A stretch of 64,000 nucleotides of DNA from Streptomyces globosus (GTDB taxonomy: Bacteria; Actinomycetota; Actinomycetes; Streptomycetales; Streptomycetaceae): assembly GCF_003325375.1 (NCBI RefSeq), contig NZ_CP030862.1, positions 623,501-687,500 of the forward strand. The letters run 5' to 3'. The notes beneath the pieces are model-generated. The model worked only from the letters and a program-made list of their open reading frames with translations. It had not been told where the DNA came from and made no database searches. The translations under genes were made by a program, and so were the position numbers. Position 1 is the stretch's first letter. Every line of letters begins with the position of its first letter. Shown piece after piece: positions 49,163 through 58,197 of this stretch.

Positions 49163-52100
49163 GTGGAGGACTACGCGGGGCGGATCCTGGTCGGCCGCTA
49201 CCGTCTGCCGCTGCCGCCGTCGGACGAGTACGAGCCGGCCGAGACCCGTGCCTTCGACACCCGGAGCGGGCAGGAAGTCCTGGTCCGGCAGGTGCCGTTA
49301 CCCGAGATCGTGGACGCCGAGCTGGTCGACGGCGAGGCCGCCGGGTACGCCGCGGAGGCGCCCCGGCCCCCGTACCCCTCCGGCCCCGGGCGGCGCCCGG
49401 CGGGCGAACTCCCCGCCGTGCGGCGGGCGATCGCGGCGGCGCAGGCGGCGGCGTCCGTACCCGACCATCCGCGGCTGGACCAGGTCTTCGACGTGTTCGC
49501 CGAAGGCGGCTCACTGTGGATAGTGAGCGAGCTGGTGCCCGCCCGGCCGCTGGCCGCGCTCCTCGCGGAGGAGCCGCTGACGCCGTACCGGGCCGCCGAG
49601 GTGGCCTCCGACGTGCTGACGGCCCTGCGTGTGCTGCACGCGCACGGCTGGACGCACCGCAACATCACGGTGCGGACCGTGCTGATATGCGACGACGGGC
49701 GCGTCGTGCTGACCGGCCTCGCGGCCGGCGCCGCGGAGGACGCGCTGTGCGGGTACGACCCGGTCCCGCCCGAGGACGACGACCCGCCCGCGGAGGACGC
49801 CTGGGGCGCCCCGCCCGCCCCCGCTGCGCCCCCGTACGCCCCCCTGATCGCCCCCGGCTACGAAACGGCCCCCCGCCCCGCGGACCCCACGTCCCCGAAC
49901 CCCCAGCTCCCGCCCGGCTACGCCCCGTCGGCCGGGCCCGCCCCGGGACACACCGGCCGCGCCGTCCCCGAGCGGCCGCTGCCGCCCGGCATCGACCCGC
50001 CGGCCGACCCCGGTCCCGCGGCGGGACCCCGGTACGCGGACCACGTCGCCCCGGGGCCGCCGCTGCCGTCCGGCGGCGGCCCGTCGGCCCCGCCCGGTCC
50101 GGGGACCACCGGCCGCGCCGTCCCGGAGCCGCCGGGGCTGTCCGGCCGGGACGCGCAGGGCCTGCCCGGGGCCGTGGTGGGGCCGCGGTACGCGGACCAC
50201 ATCGTGCCCGGGCGGGACGCGCACGGCGCCGGCCTGCTGGGCGGCGGTGCGGCGGGGGAGGGCGGCCTGCTGCCCGGCGGCGCCGCGGACCGTGCGCCGC
50301 TCGTAGCCCCCGGATACGAGACCGGGCCGCGTGGCGGAGCCGCGGAGGCCGGTGCGTCCCGAGCCGTTGCCGCCCACGGGCCGGGGCCGGAGTCCGCGAC
50401 CGCGCGGGTCCCCGCGGAGGCGGCGCCCGGCTCCGCCCCGGAGCGGCGGCCGATCGGGTCGAAGCTGCCGCAGGGGTACGCGTACCCGTACGGCGGCCCC
50501 AAGGCCCCGGAGACCCCGGAGGCGGCGGAGGCGGCGGAGGCCGGAGAGGCCGGGGACGCCGCGCCGCCCTCGGAGGCGCCCTCCGCCCCGCCCGCACCCC
50601 CGGCCCCCGCCCCGGCCCCGGCGCCGCCCGGCCGGTCCGGCGGTGGTCCCGCGGATGACGGCCCGCATGCCGGAGCGGATGTGCCCTGGCACGGCGCGAC
50701 CCCGCGCCGGCAGGCCGCCCTGCCGCCCGGCCTGCCCCAGGGCTACCGGCACGCCGACGACGACACCGCCCCCCTCCACGCCCCCGGCCTTCCCGCGCCC
50801 GCCGGCGGCCCGGCCGGACCGGCCCCGGCCCGCCGGCCCGACGCCCCCGGCGGGGACTCCCGCCCCCTGGCCGCGCCCGCCGGCGGTCCCGCCGGGCCGA
50901 TCCCGGCGCGCCTCCCCCACGCCCCCGCCGGCCCGGCCGGGCCGGTCCCGGCGGGCCTGCACAACGCCCCCGTCCGCCCGGGCGGCACCGCCGCCCCCGC
51001 CACGGCGGGAGCCCCCCGCGGGGAGCGCCCCGGCCCCCGGGCCGCGTATGGCGGCGGTCCGGTCGGGGCCGTCCCGGCGCGGCTGCCCGGCGCCCGCGCC
51101 GGAGCCCCCGCCGCCCCCGGCGGCCGCCCCGGGGGAGGCGACCCTGCCGCGGCCGAAGGCGCCGGCGGAGGCCGGCCCGCGCCGGGGGCCGCCGCGCGCG
51201 GGCCGCGGACCGGGCTCGACGCCGAGCGGGCGCGGCAGACGCGGATGGCCGTCGTCGGGGCCGTCACCGAGCGGTGGGCCCCGGAACAGGCCCGTACCGT
51301 CGCCGGACCCTGGCAGATCGCGGCGCCCGTCGGCCCGGCCACCGACCTGTGGGCGCTCGGCGCGCTGCTCTACCGGGCCGTCCAGGGGCACCCCCCGTAC
51401 CCGGAGGACAGCGCCGCCGAGCTCGTCGAGATGGTCTGCTCCGAACCGCCCGCCTTCGCGGAGGAGTGCGGCCCGCTGCGGCCGGTCGTGGAGTCCCTGC
51501 TGCGCCAGGACCCCACCGAGCGCCCCGACTTCGAGGAGCTGCGCGGCTGGCTGCGCTCCCTCGTGCGGTCGGCGCCCGAGCCCGACGCGGCGCCCGGCGC
51601 GCTCCCGCCCGCCGAGCCGGACCCGGCCCGCCTGCCCGCCGTGCGCCGGCGCGGCGACCTGCACGGCCGGCACCGCAACCCGGCGCCCCGGCGCGGCCCC
51701 CGCCGCCTCGGGCGGGTCCTGCTGGCCGGGGTCCTCGCCCTCACCGCCGGGGCCGTGGCGTACGCGGTGCTGTTCCTGCCGCGGGCAGGCGAGGGGCAGG
51801 ACCGGGACGCCGCCTCGCAGACGCCGGTGGCGAAAACGGAGACGCCGTCCCCGCAGGCCCCGCGCTCCCCGGCGCCCTCCGCCACGCCCGGGCCCTCGCA
51901 GCCCGCGCCGCAGGCCCCGGCGTCCGCGCCGCCCGGCTACACCGTCCAACAGGACCCGGAGCACTTCGAGATCGCCGTCCCGCAGGGCTGGGAGCGCCGC
52001 GGCATGAACGAGGCGGGCCAGGTCCGCTACACCGACGGCCAGTACGTCCTGATCGTCGTCCCGGGCCGGGACAAGGTCGAGGGCAGCCCCGACCCGGCCA

Positions 52101-52378
52101 CCTACCAGAAGGACAAGGAGCCGGAGCTCGCCCCGTACCGGTCCTCGACGTGGGCCAGCGGCGGCGACGTGAAGACCACCAAGGTGGGTCAGCAGCTGCG
52201 GGCGACCGGCCGGTACACGTGGATCGACGGCACCGGCCGCAGCGTCGTCGCGCGCAACTTCGTCGTCGCGCTCGGCGGCAGCTACCACGTCGTCATGGTG
52301 ATGGGCCCGCAGGACGGCGAAGGCAAGGTGACCGAGGTCTTCGAGAAGGCGACCGGAAGTTACAAATCGGGCGGATGA
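49163..52378 (+). CDS. membrane pseudokinase with a ~490-residue proline-rich insertion
   Basis: A 1071-residue protein starting at GTG behind GGGGGAGG. Residues ~1-190 read like a kinase N-lobe and start of C-lobe, but the glycine loop is absent, the VAIK lysine region reads VLVRQV, HRD is HRN (HGWTHRNITVRTVL) and DFG is TGL. Residues ~196-687 are Pro/Ala/Gly-rich. The kinase C-lobe then resumes (RWAPEQA, DLWALGALLYRAVQG, LLRQDPTERPDFEEL). One transmembrane helix (about 848-873) and an external domain (about 910-1071) follow. Catalysis is very unlikely; a scaffold or signal-binding role is inferred. Confidence 0.85.
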   Translation: MEDYAGRILVGRYRLPLPPSDEYEPAETRAFDTRSGQEVLVRQVPLPEIVDAELVDGEAAGYAAEAPRPPYPSGPGRRPAGELPAVRRAIAAAQAAASVPDHPRLDQVFDVFAEGGSLWIVSELVPARPLAALLAEEPLTPYRAAEVASDVLTALRVLHAHGWTHRNITVRTVLICDDGRVVLTGLAAGAAEDALCGYDPVPPEDDDPPAEDAWGAPPAPAAPPYAPLIAPGYETAPRPADPTSPNPQLPPGYAPSAGPAPGHTGRAVPERPLPPGIDPPADPGPAAGPRYADHVAPGPPLPSGGGPSAPPGPGTTGRAVPEPPGLSGRDAQGLPGAVVGPRYADHIVPGRDAHGAGLLGGGAAGEGGLLPGGAADRAPLVAPGYETGPRGGAAEAGASRAVAAHGPGPESATARVPAEAAPGSAPERRPIGSKLPQGYAYPYGGPKAPETPEAAEAAEAGEAGDAAPPSEAPSAPPAPPAPAPAPAPPGRSGGGPADDGPHAGADVPWHGATPRRQAALPPGLPQGYRHADDDTAPLHAPGLPAPAGGPAGPAPARRPDAPGGDSRPLAAPAGGPAGPIPARLPHAPAGPAGPVPAGLHNAPVRPGGTAAPATAGAPRGERPGPRAAYGGGPVGAVPARLPGARAGAPAAPGGRPGGGDPAAAEGAGGGRPAPGAAARGPRTGLDAERARQTRMAVVGAVTERWAPEQARTVAGPWQIAAPVGPATDLWALGALLYRAVQGHPPYPEDSAAELVEMVCSEPPAFAEECGPLRPVVESLLRQDPTERPDFEELRGWLRSLVRSAPEPDAAPGALPPAEPDPARLPAVRRRGDLHGRHRNPAPRRGPRRLGRVLLAGVLALTAGAVAYAVLFLPRAGEGQDRDAASQTPVAKTETPSPQAPRSPAPSATPGPSQPAPQAPASAPPGYTVQQDPEHFEIAVPQGWERRGMNEAGQVRYTDGQYVLIVVPGRDKVEGSPDPATYQKDKEPELAPYRSSTWASGGDVKTTKVGQQLRATGRYTWIDGTGRSVVARNFVVALGGSYHVVMVMGPQDGEGKVTEVFEKATGSYKSGG
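49755..51225 (+). repeat. proline-rich low-complexity insertion within the pseudokinase gene
   Basis: This encodes about 490 residues of Pro/Ala/Gly with recurring short phrases such as APGYET, LPPGY, RYADHV, PQGYAYPYGGP, PAGGPAG and PARLP. It sits exactly where the kinase activation segment should be. Confidence 0.7.
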
Positions 52379-52502
52379 GAGGCTTCTGACGGCAAATCAG
52401 TACGGCAATTGCGTCACAGTGCTGCCGGAACCGCGCCCTCCGTGTACCGGCGGCCCCGTGCGCTTCGTAATCTGGCCCGAAGTGCACAGAGTGGCGGGGA
52501 TC

Positions 52503-54128
52503 GTGGAACAGCAGACAGGTGCGGGCGCAGTGCTCGCCGGCCGGTACCGGCTCGTGGAGCCCATCGGCAGCGGCGGCATGGGCAAGGTGTGGCGCGCCCA
52601 CGACGACCTCCTGAGCAGGACCGTCGCCGTCAAGGAGCTGACGGCCGGGCTGTACGTCGCCCAGGCGGACCGGGACGTCCTGCACGCCCGGACGCAGAAG
52701 GAGGCCCGCGCGGCCGCCCGCATCCAGCACCCGGCCGTCGTCACCGTCCACGACGTCTTCGAGCACGACGACCGGCCGTGGATCGTCATGGAGTACGTCG
52801 ACGGCCCGTCCCTCGCCGAGGCGGCCAAGGCGGCCGGCCGGATCGAGCCCCGCGAGGCCGCCCGGATCGGGCTGCACGTCCTCGGCGCGCTGCGCGCCGC
52901 GCACGCGGTCGGCGTGCTGCACCGGGACGTCAAGCCCGGCAACGTGCTGCTCGCCAGGGACGGGCGGGTGCTGCTCACGGACTTCGGGATCGCCGCGATC
53001 GAGGGCGACTCCTCCATCACCCGCACGGGCGAGATCGTCGGCTCCATCGACTACCTGGCCCCGGAGCGCGTCACGGGCGGCACCCCGGACCCGGCGTCCG
53101 ACCTGTGGTCGCTCGGGGCGACCCTCTACACGGCGGTCGAGGCCCGCTCGCCGTTCCGCCGCACCTCGCCGATCTCCAGCCTGCAGGCCGTCGTCAACGA
53201 CGAGCCGCCCGCGCTGCGCCAGTCCGGTCCGCTGGGGCCCGTCATCACCGCGCTGCTGCGCAAGGACCCCGAGGAGCGGCCCTCCGCGCAGGAGACGGAG
53301 CGGATGCTGCTGGAGGTGATGGAGGGCCGCGAGCCGAGGGCGGCGCAGGCGTACGTGCCGACGCGCGCGGTGAGCCCGCAGGAGCTGTCCGGGGCGCGGG
53401 AGGCCGAACCGGAGGCCCCCGCGGCGAGCGGCGCGGGAGGGACGGCCGCCCTGCCGGCCGGTCCGGCGGAGCCGGCCGAGAGGCCCCGCTCCAGCGCCGG
53501 CCGGGTCAGGCGGGCCGCGGCGGTGGCGCTGGTGGCGGCGCTGGTCGGCGGCGGCGCGGTCTTCGGGCTGCTGAAGTACACCGGCGACGGGGTCGGCGGC
53601 GACGGCGCCGACCGCAACGCGAGTGCCCCCGACCGGCAGGGCGGCGCCGGGGACAAGGACGCCAAGGACGCCTCCCCGCCCGCGGGCTGGAAGGAGGTCA
53701 CCGACCCGGAGGGCTTCACCCTGTGGGTGCCGGACGGCTGGAAGCGGCAGATGGACGGCAACCAGATCGACTACACACCGGACAACGGCAGGCACTTCAT
53801 CCGCATCGCCGTCGACCCCACGCCCGACTACGACACCGCGTACGCGCACGTGCTCGACCTGGAGAAGCAGGTCAGCCGGCGCACCGACTACAAGCGGCAG
53901 CGGCTGAACCAGAACACCTTCCGCGACACCACCCGCGCGGCGCTGTGGGAGTTCACCTGGACCGAGAAGGGCGTCCACGCCGGACCGCGCCGCGCCATCG
54001 AGCAGATGTACATCGCCCCGGACGGCACCGAGTACGCGGTGTACATGTCGGGCCCGACGTCCACCTGGGAGACGACCCGGGCGCAGTTCGACACCGTGCT
54101 CAAGGGCTGGGCGCCGCCCGCCGGCTGA
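52503..54128 (+). CDS. membrane Ser/Thr protein kinase, third gene of the cluster
   Basis: A 541-residue kinase. The kinase domain (about 14-275) is complete: GSGGMGKV, AVKEL, HRDVKPGNVLL (His ~140), TDFGIA, SIDYLAPERVTGG and DLWSLGATLY. One transmembrane helix follows (about 336-357), then a Asp/Gly/Lys-rich linker and a ~145-residue external domain beginning PAGWKEVTDPEGFTLWVP that resembles the ends of the two preceding proteins. GTG 52503 is chosen where kinase homology begins; GTG 52491 is possible. TAATCT (52468-52473) could be its -10. Confidence 0.9.
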   Translation: MEQQTGAGAVLAGRYRLVEPIGSGGMGKVWRAHDDLLSRTVAVKELTAGLYVAQADRDVLHARTQKEARAAARIQHPAVVTVHDVFEHDDRPWIVMEYVDGPSLAEAAKAAGRIEPREAARIGLHVLGALRAAHAVGVLHRDVKPGNVLLARDGRVLLTDFGIAAIEGDSSITRTGEIVGSIDYLAPERVTGGTPDPASDLWSLGATLYTAVEARSPFRRTSPISSLQAVVNDEPPALRQSGPLGPVITALLRKDPEERPSAQETERMLLEVMEGREPRAAQAYVPTRAVSPQELSGAREAEPEAPAASGAGGTAALPAGPAEPAERPRSSAGRVRRAAAVALVAALVGGGAVFGLLKYTGDGVGGDGADRNASAPDRQGGAGDKDAKDASPPAGWKEVTDPEGFTLWVPDGWKRQMDGNQIDYTPDNGRHFIRIAVDPTPDYDTAYAHVLDLEKQVSRRTDYKRQRLNQNTFRDTTRAALWEFTWTEKGVHAGPRRAIEQMYIAPDGTEYAVYMSGPTSTWETTRAQFDTVLKGWAPPAG

Positions 54129-54167
54129 GGCCGCTGCCGCCCCGCCGGCCGCGGGCGCGGCCATCCT

Positions 54168-54183
54168 GCCAGTGATCGCTGGC
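54168..54183. promoter_or_regulatory. inverted repeat upstream of the aldehyde dehydrogenase gene
   Basis: GCCAG-N6-CTGGC, nearly palindromic through its GATC centre, lies 65 bases before the ATG in a comparatively AT-rich patch (54175-54200). It is a candidate operator; no matching regulator is adjacent. Confidence 0.35.
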
Positions 54184-54248
54184 GGATATGGCAAAATCCG
54201 GTTACCGACGGGTACCCAAAGGGGTCCGGGCGCAATACGCTCACCGCC

Positions 54249-55877
54249 ATGACGGACTCGCCGGCCACCGCCCTCCTCCGCCCTGCCCCGCAGCCCACCA
54301 ACCCGGTCGCCCCGGCCCCCGCCGGCGCGCGCACCGCCGCGGACGTGGTGACCCCCGACCTGGTCGCCCGCCTCACCCGCGGCGTCATCGGGTCCGGGCG
54401 GACCGCGAACCACACGCCGTTCACCGGGGCCAAGCTCGCCGACCTCCCCGAGGCCACCCCGGCCGAGGTCGCCGAGGCGTTCGCGCGGGCCCGTACCGCC
54501 CAGGCCGCCTGGGCCGCCGTGCCCGTACGCCGCCGCGCCGCCGTCCTGCTCCGCTTCCACGACCTGGTCCTCGCCCGCCAGGCCGAGGTCCTCGACCTGA
54601 TCCAGCTGGAGACCGGCAAGGCCCGGCTGCACGCCCACGAGGAGGTCCAGGCCGTCGCCGTCGCCGCCCGCCACTACGGCCGCAAGGCGCCCGCCTACCT
54701 GCGGCCGCGCAGCCACACCGGCGCGATGCCGACCCTCACCAAGGTCACCGAGCTGCGCCAGCCGCGCGGCGTGGTCGGCCAGATCGCCCCCTGGAACTAC
54801 CCCCTCGAACTCTCCGTCGGCGACGCCCTGCCCGCCTTCGCCTCCGGCAACGCCGTCGTCATGAAGCCCGACACCGAGACCGCGCTGACCGCCCTGTGGG
54901 CACGCGACGTGCTCGTCGAGGCAGGGCTGCCCCCCGAGATCTTCCAGGTCGTCCTCGGCGAGGGCCCCGTCGTCGGCCCCGAGGTGGTCCGGCACGCCGA
55001 CTACGTCTCCTTCACCGGCTCCACCCGCACCGGCCGCGAGGTCGCGCAGGGCGCCGCCGCCCGCCTCGTCGGCGTCTCCCTCGAACTCGGCGGCAAGAAC
55101 GCCATGCTCGTCCTCCACGACGCCGACGTCGAGAAGGCCGCCGCCGGCGCCGTCCGCGCCTGCTTCTCCTCCGCCGGCCAGCTGTGCATCTCCATCGAGC
55201 GGCTCTACGTCCACGCCTCCATAGCCGACGAGTTCCTCGCCCGGTTCGCCGCCCGCACCAAGGCCATGCGCCTGGGCAGCTCCCTCGCCTACGGCGCGGA
55301 CATGGGCTCGCTGGTCGGCGAGCGCCAGCTGGAGACCGTCCGCCGGCACGTCGACGAGGCCGTCGCCAAGGGCGCCACCCTCGTCGCCGGCGGCACCGCC
55401 CGCCCCGACATCGGCCCGCTGTTCTACGAGCCGACCATCCTCGACGGCGTGGAGGCGCCGATGGCCGTCTGCGGCGAGGAGACCTTCGGCCCGGTCGTCT
55501 CCGTCTACCGCTTCACCGACGAGGACGAGGCCGTCGCCCAGGCCAACGCCACCCCCTACGGCCTCAACTCCAGCGTGTGGACGAAGGACGCCCGCCGCGG
55601 CCGCGCCGTCGCCGCCCGCCTGCGCACCGGCACCGTCAACATCAACGAGGGCTACGCCCCGGCCTACGGCAGCGTCCGGGCCCCCATGGGCGGCATGAAG
55701 GACTCCGGCCTCGGCCGCCGGCACGGCTCCGAGGGCATCCTCAAGTACACCGAGGCGCAGACGGTCGCCCACCAGCGGCTGCTGCCGATGGCGCCCTCGC
55801 TCGGCATGGACGACGAGGCGTACGCGGCGTTCATGACGCGCAGCCTCCGGCTGATGAAGGCCCTCCGCCTCCGCTAG
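54249..55877 (+). CDS. gabD: succinate-semialdehyde dehydrogenase-like (NAD(P)+) aldehyde dehydrogenase
   Basis: A 542-residue ALDH. The first ~35 residues are variable. GQIAPWNYPLELSVGDALPA, FTGSTRTGREVAQ, catalytic Glu in LELGGKNAM and catalytic Cys in SSAGQLCIS are intact, and EETFGPVVSVYRF is conserved. Overall pattern is that of the actinobacterial GabD2-type enzyme, converting succinate semialdehyde to succinate, but related aldehydes cannot be excluded. The GMC oxidoreductase gene follows 64 bases later. Confidence 0.85.
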   Translation: MTDSPATALLRPAPQPTNPVAPAPAGARTAADVVTPDLVARLTRGVIGSGRTANHTPFTGAKLADLPEATPAEVAEAFARARTAQAAWAAVPVRRRAAVLLRFHDLVLARQAEVLDLIQLETGKARLHAHEEVQAVAVAARHYGRKAPAYLRPRSHTGAMPTLTKVTELRQPRGVVGQIAPWNYPLELSVGDALPAFASGNAVVMKPDTETALTALWARDVLVEAGLPPEIFQVVLGEGPVVGPEVVRHADYVSFTGSTRTGREVAQGAAARLVGVSLELGGKNAMLVLHDADVEKAAAGAVRACFSSAGQLCISIERLYVHASIADEFLARFAARTKAMRLGSSLAYGADMGSLVGERQLETVRRHVDEAVAKGATLVAGGTARPDIGPLFYEPTILDGVEAPMAVCGEETFGPVVSVYRFTDEDEAVAQANATPYGLNSSVWTKDARRGRAVAARLRTGTVNINEGYAPAYGSVRAPMGGMKDSGLGRRHGSEGILKYTEAQTVAHQRLLPMAPSLGMDDEAYAAFMTRSLRLMKALRLR

Positions 55878-55941
55878 TGCCGCGGCCGCCCCGACCCGCC
55901 CCGCCCCCGCCCCGTCCCGCGGCCGCCAAGGAGGCGCCCCA

Positions 55942-57744
55942 GTGTCAGAGCCGTACGACTACGACGTCATCGTCATCGGATCCGGCTTCGGAGGCTCCGT
56001 CTCGGCGCTGCGCCTGGCCGAGAAGGGCTACCGGGTCGGCGTCCTGGAGGCGGGGCGCCGCTTCACCCGCGAGACCCTCCCGCGCAACAGCTGGGACCTG
56101 CGGGGCTACCTGTGGGCGCCGGCGCTCGGCCTGTACGGCATCCAGCGGATCCACCTCCTCGGCAACGTGATGGTGCTGGCCGGGGCCGGCGTCGGCGGCG
56201 GCTCCCTCAACTACGCCAACACCCTGTACGTGCCGCCCACCGCCTTCTTCGAGGACCGGCAGTGGGCGCACATCACGGACTGGCGCGAGGAGCTGGCCCC
56301 GTACTACGAGCAGGCCAAGCGGATGCTCGGGGTGCGGCTCAACCCGACGACGACCGCCTCCGACGTCCACCTGAAGGCCGTCGCCGAGAAGATGGGCGTC
56401 GGGGACACCTTCCACATGGCGCCGGTCGGCGTCTTCTTCGGCGACGGCGCCGACGCCGGCGGCACCGCCGCGGCCCGGCCCGGCCAGGAGGTCCCCGACC
56501 CGTACTTCGGCGGGGCCGGCCCCGCACGCCGGGCCTGCACCGAGTGCGGCGAGTGCATGACCGGCTGCCGGCACGGCGCGAAGAACACCCTCACCGAGAA
56601 CTACCTCCACCTCGCCGAGCGCGCCGGCGCCGTCATCCACCCCATGACGACCGTCACCGCCGTCGCCGAGCACCCGGACGGCGGCCACCGCGTCCGCACC
56701 GTCCCCACCGACGCCCGCCGCCGCGGCACCTCCCGGGAGCTGCGCGCCCGGTACGTGGTCGTCGCCGCCGGCACGTACGGCACCCAGACCCTGCTGCACC
56801 GGATGAAGGACACCGGGCTGCTCCCGCGGATCTCCGACCGCCTCGGCGAACTGACCCGCACCAACTCCGAGGGGCTCGTCGGCGCGCAGACCGACGACCG
56901 CCGCTACCGCAGGCGCCACGGCCCCGGCCGGCGCGCCGACTTCACCCGCGGCGTCGCCATCACCTCCTCCGTCCACCCGGACGCGGACACCCACATCGAG
57001 CCCGTCCGCTACGGCCGCGGCTCGAACGCGATGGGCTTCCTGACCGTGCTCCAGGTGCCCTACGGCCCGCACCGCGTGCGCGGCTGGCTCGCCCGGACCG
57101 CGAAGCACCCGGTGCAGCTGCTGCGCTCGCTCTCCAACCGGCGCTGGTCGGAGCGGACCATCATCGGGCTGGTCATGCAGTCCGTCGACAACTCGCTGAC
57201 GACGTACCGCAAGCCCCGCGGACTCGGCAGGGGCCTGCTCACGGCCCGCCAGGGGCACGGCGCCCCCAACCCGGTGCAGATCGAGGCGGCCACCCGGGCC
57301 GCCTCCCTGCTCGCCGAGGAGATAGGCGGCTTCGCCGGCAGCAACGTCGGCGAGCTCATGGGCACGCCGCTGACGGCGCACTTCCTCGGCGGCTGCCCGA
57401 TCGGCGCCACCGCCGAGGAGGGCGTCGTCGACCCGTACCACCGGCTGTACGGGCACCCGGGCATCCTCGTCGTGGACGGCGCGGCTGTCTCCGCGAACCT
57501 CGGGGTGAACCCCTCGCTGACGATCACGGCGCAGGCCGAGCGGGCGATGGCGTACTGGCCGAACAAGGGCGAGCCGGACGCCCGCCCCGAGCAGGGCGCG
57601 GCGTACGTGCGGCTCGCGCCGGTGGAGCCGGTCCGCCCGGCCGTGCCCGAGGAGGCCTTCGGCGCGCTGCGGCTGCCGCTCCTCCCGGTGCCCGGGGTCC
57701 CGCCGCGCCGCCCCGGGGCGGCGGCCGAGCTGCGGGCCGACTGA
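55942..57744 (+). CDS. GMC-type FAD oxidoreductase (cholesterol-oxidase-like)
   Basis: A 600-residue flavoprotein starting at GTG behind AAGGAGG. FAD motif VIVIGSGFGGSVSALRLAEKG, GAGVGGGSLNYANTLY and C-terminal VDGAAVSANLGVNPSLTI are GMC hallmarks. A cysteine-rich insert, ACTECGECMTGCRHGAKN, has four closely spaced cysteines found in one branch of the family and could bind a metal or cluster. Probably oxidises an alcohol; its partner may be the upstream aldehyde dehydrogenase. No Tat signal is visible. Confidence 0.87.
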   Translation: MSEPYDYDVIVIGSGFGGSVSALRLAEKGYRVGVLEAGRRFTRETLPRNSWDLRGYLWAPALGLYGIQRIHLLGNVMVLAGAGVGGGSLNYANTLYVPPTAFFEDRQWAHITDWREELAPYYEQAKRMLGVRLNPTTTASDVHLKAVAEKMGVGDTFHMAPVGVFFGDGADAGGTAAARPGQEVPDPYFGGAGPARRACTECGECMTGCRHGAKNTLTENYLHLAERAGAVIHPMTTVTAVAEHPDGGHRVRTVPTDARRRGTSRELRARYVVVAAGTYGTQTLLHRMKDTGLLPRISDRLGELTRTNSEGLVGAQTDDRRYRRRHGPGRRADFTRGVAITSSVHPDADTHIEPVRYGRGSNAMGFLTVLQVPYGPHRVRGWLARTAKHPVQLLRSLSNRRWSERTIIGLVMQSVDNSLTTYRKPRGLGRGLLTARQGHGAPNPVQIEAATRAASLLAEEIGGFAGSNVGELMGTPLTAHFLGGCPIGATAEEGVVDPYHRLYGHPGILVVDGAAVSANLGVNPSLTITAQAERAMAYWPNKGEPDARPEQGAAYVRLAPVEPVRPAVPEEAFGALRLPLLPVPGVPPRRPGAAAELRAD

Positions 57745-57746
57745 TA

Positions 57747-57791
57747 CGCGGCGGGTACCGCGCTCCCCCTCCGAGCGCGGTACCCGCCGCG
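57747..57791 (+). terminator. terminator after the GMC oxidoreductase gene
   Basis: A perfect 18-bp stem with arms 57747-57764 and 57774-57791 and a 9-base pyrimidine-rich loop begins two bases after the stop codon. Confidence 0.85.
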
Positions 57792-57875
57792 GTACCTAGG
57801 TGACAGGCGCTCGCCCCCGAAGGTTGTACCCGCGGGGCGCCGGCATGCGTGTGTGCTCGGTCACACGGTGAAGCC

Positions 57876-57933
57876 GGGGTGCGAGGGGCCGGCGGGGCGG
57901 GTGGGGCGGGCGGGGGAGGGGGCGGGGGAAGGG
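57876..57933 (+). other. G-run tract with G-quadruplex potential
   Basis: Ten runs of three to five G in 58 bases, mostly separated by one or two bases, on the + strand. The denser half (57894-57933) easily meets the G3+N1-7 pattern twice over. Confidence 0.6.
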
Positions 57934-57946
57934 CGCGGGTACGCGA

Positions 57947-57980
57947 ACGGCCGGCCCGGGGCGTCCCCCGGGCCGGCCGT
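57947..57980. terminator. second hairpin in the convergent gap
   Basis: A perfect 15-bp stem with arms 57947-57961 and 57966-57980 and a CGTC loop. It may terminate transcription from the chorismate mutase side. Confidence 0.6.
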
Positions 57981-58197
57981 CGTCGGTGTGACCGGCCTGC
58001 TGTCCCCTGCCGTCCGGTCACGCGAAGGAGCGAGGTCCCACGACGCACGTCCCACGGGTCGTACGCCTCATCGCTCCGGCGGAGCCACGCGTGGTGCTGG
58101 ACCCGCGCCTGGCTGACGCGGCCACCCACACCAACGAAGGTCCGCCGGGCCGGTCACGGGCCGGACGGGTGACGAACAGGCGGCTGGAGGGGCCGCC

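Larger units (their letters stand above)
57745..58197. other. non-coding stretch between convergent GMC oxidoreductase and chorismate mutase genes
   Basis: 453 bases without a convincing gene. It contains an 18-bp terminator, a G-run tract with quadruplex potential and a second 15-bp hairpin. The remainder (57985-58197) shows only weak inverted repeats, including GGAGCGA at 58027-58033 and TCGCTCC at 58072-58078. Confidence 0.6.

Noticed and set aside
57849-58172. Short open frames on both strands in the gap after the GMC oxidoreductase
   Set aside because: Low-complexity Gly/Arg or Pro/Ala products, no ribosome binding site, and they run through hairpins and the G-run tract.
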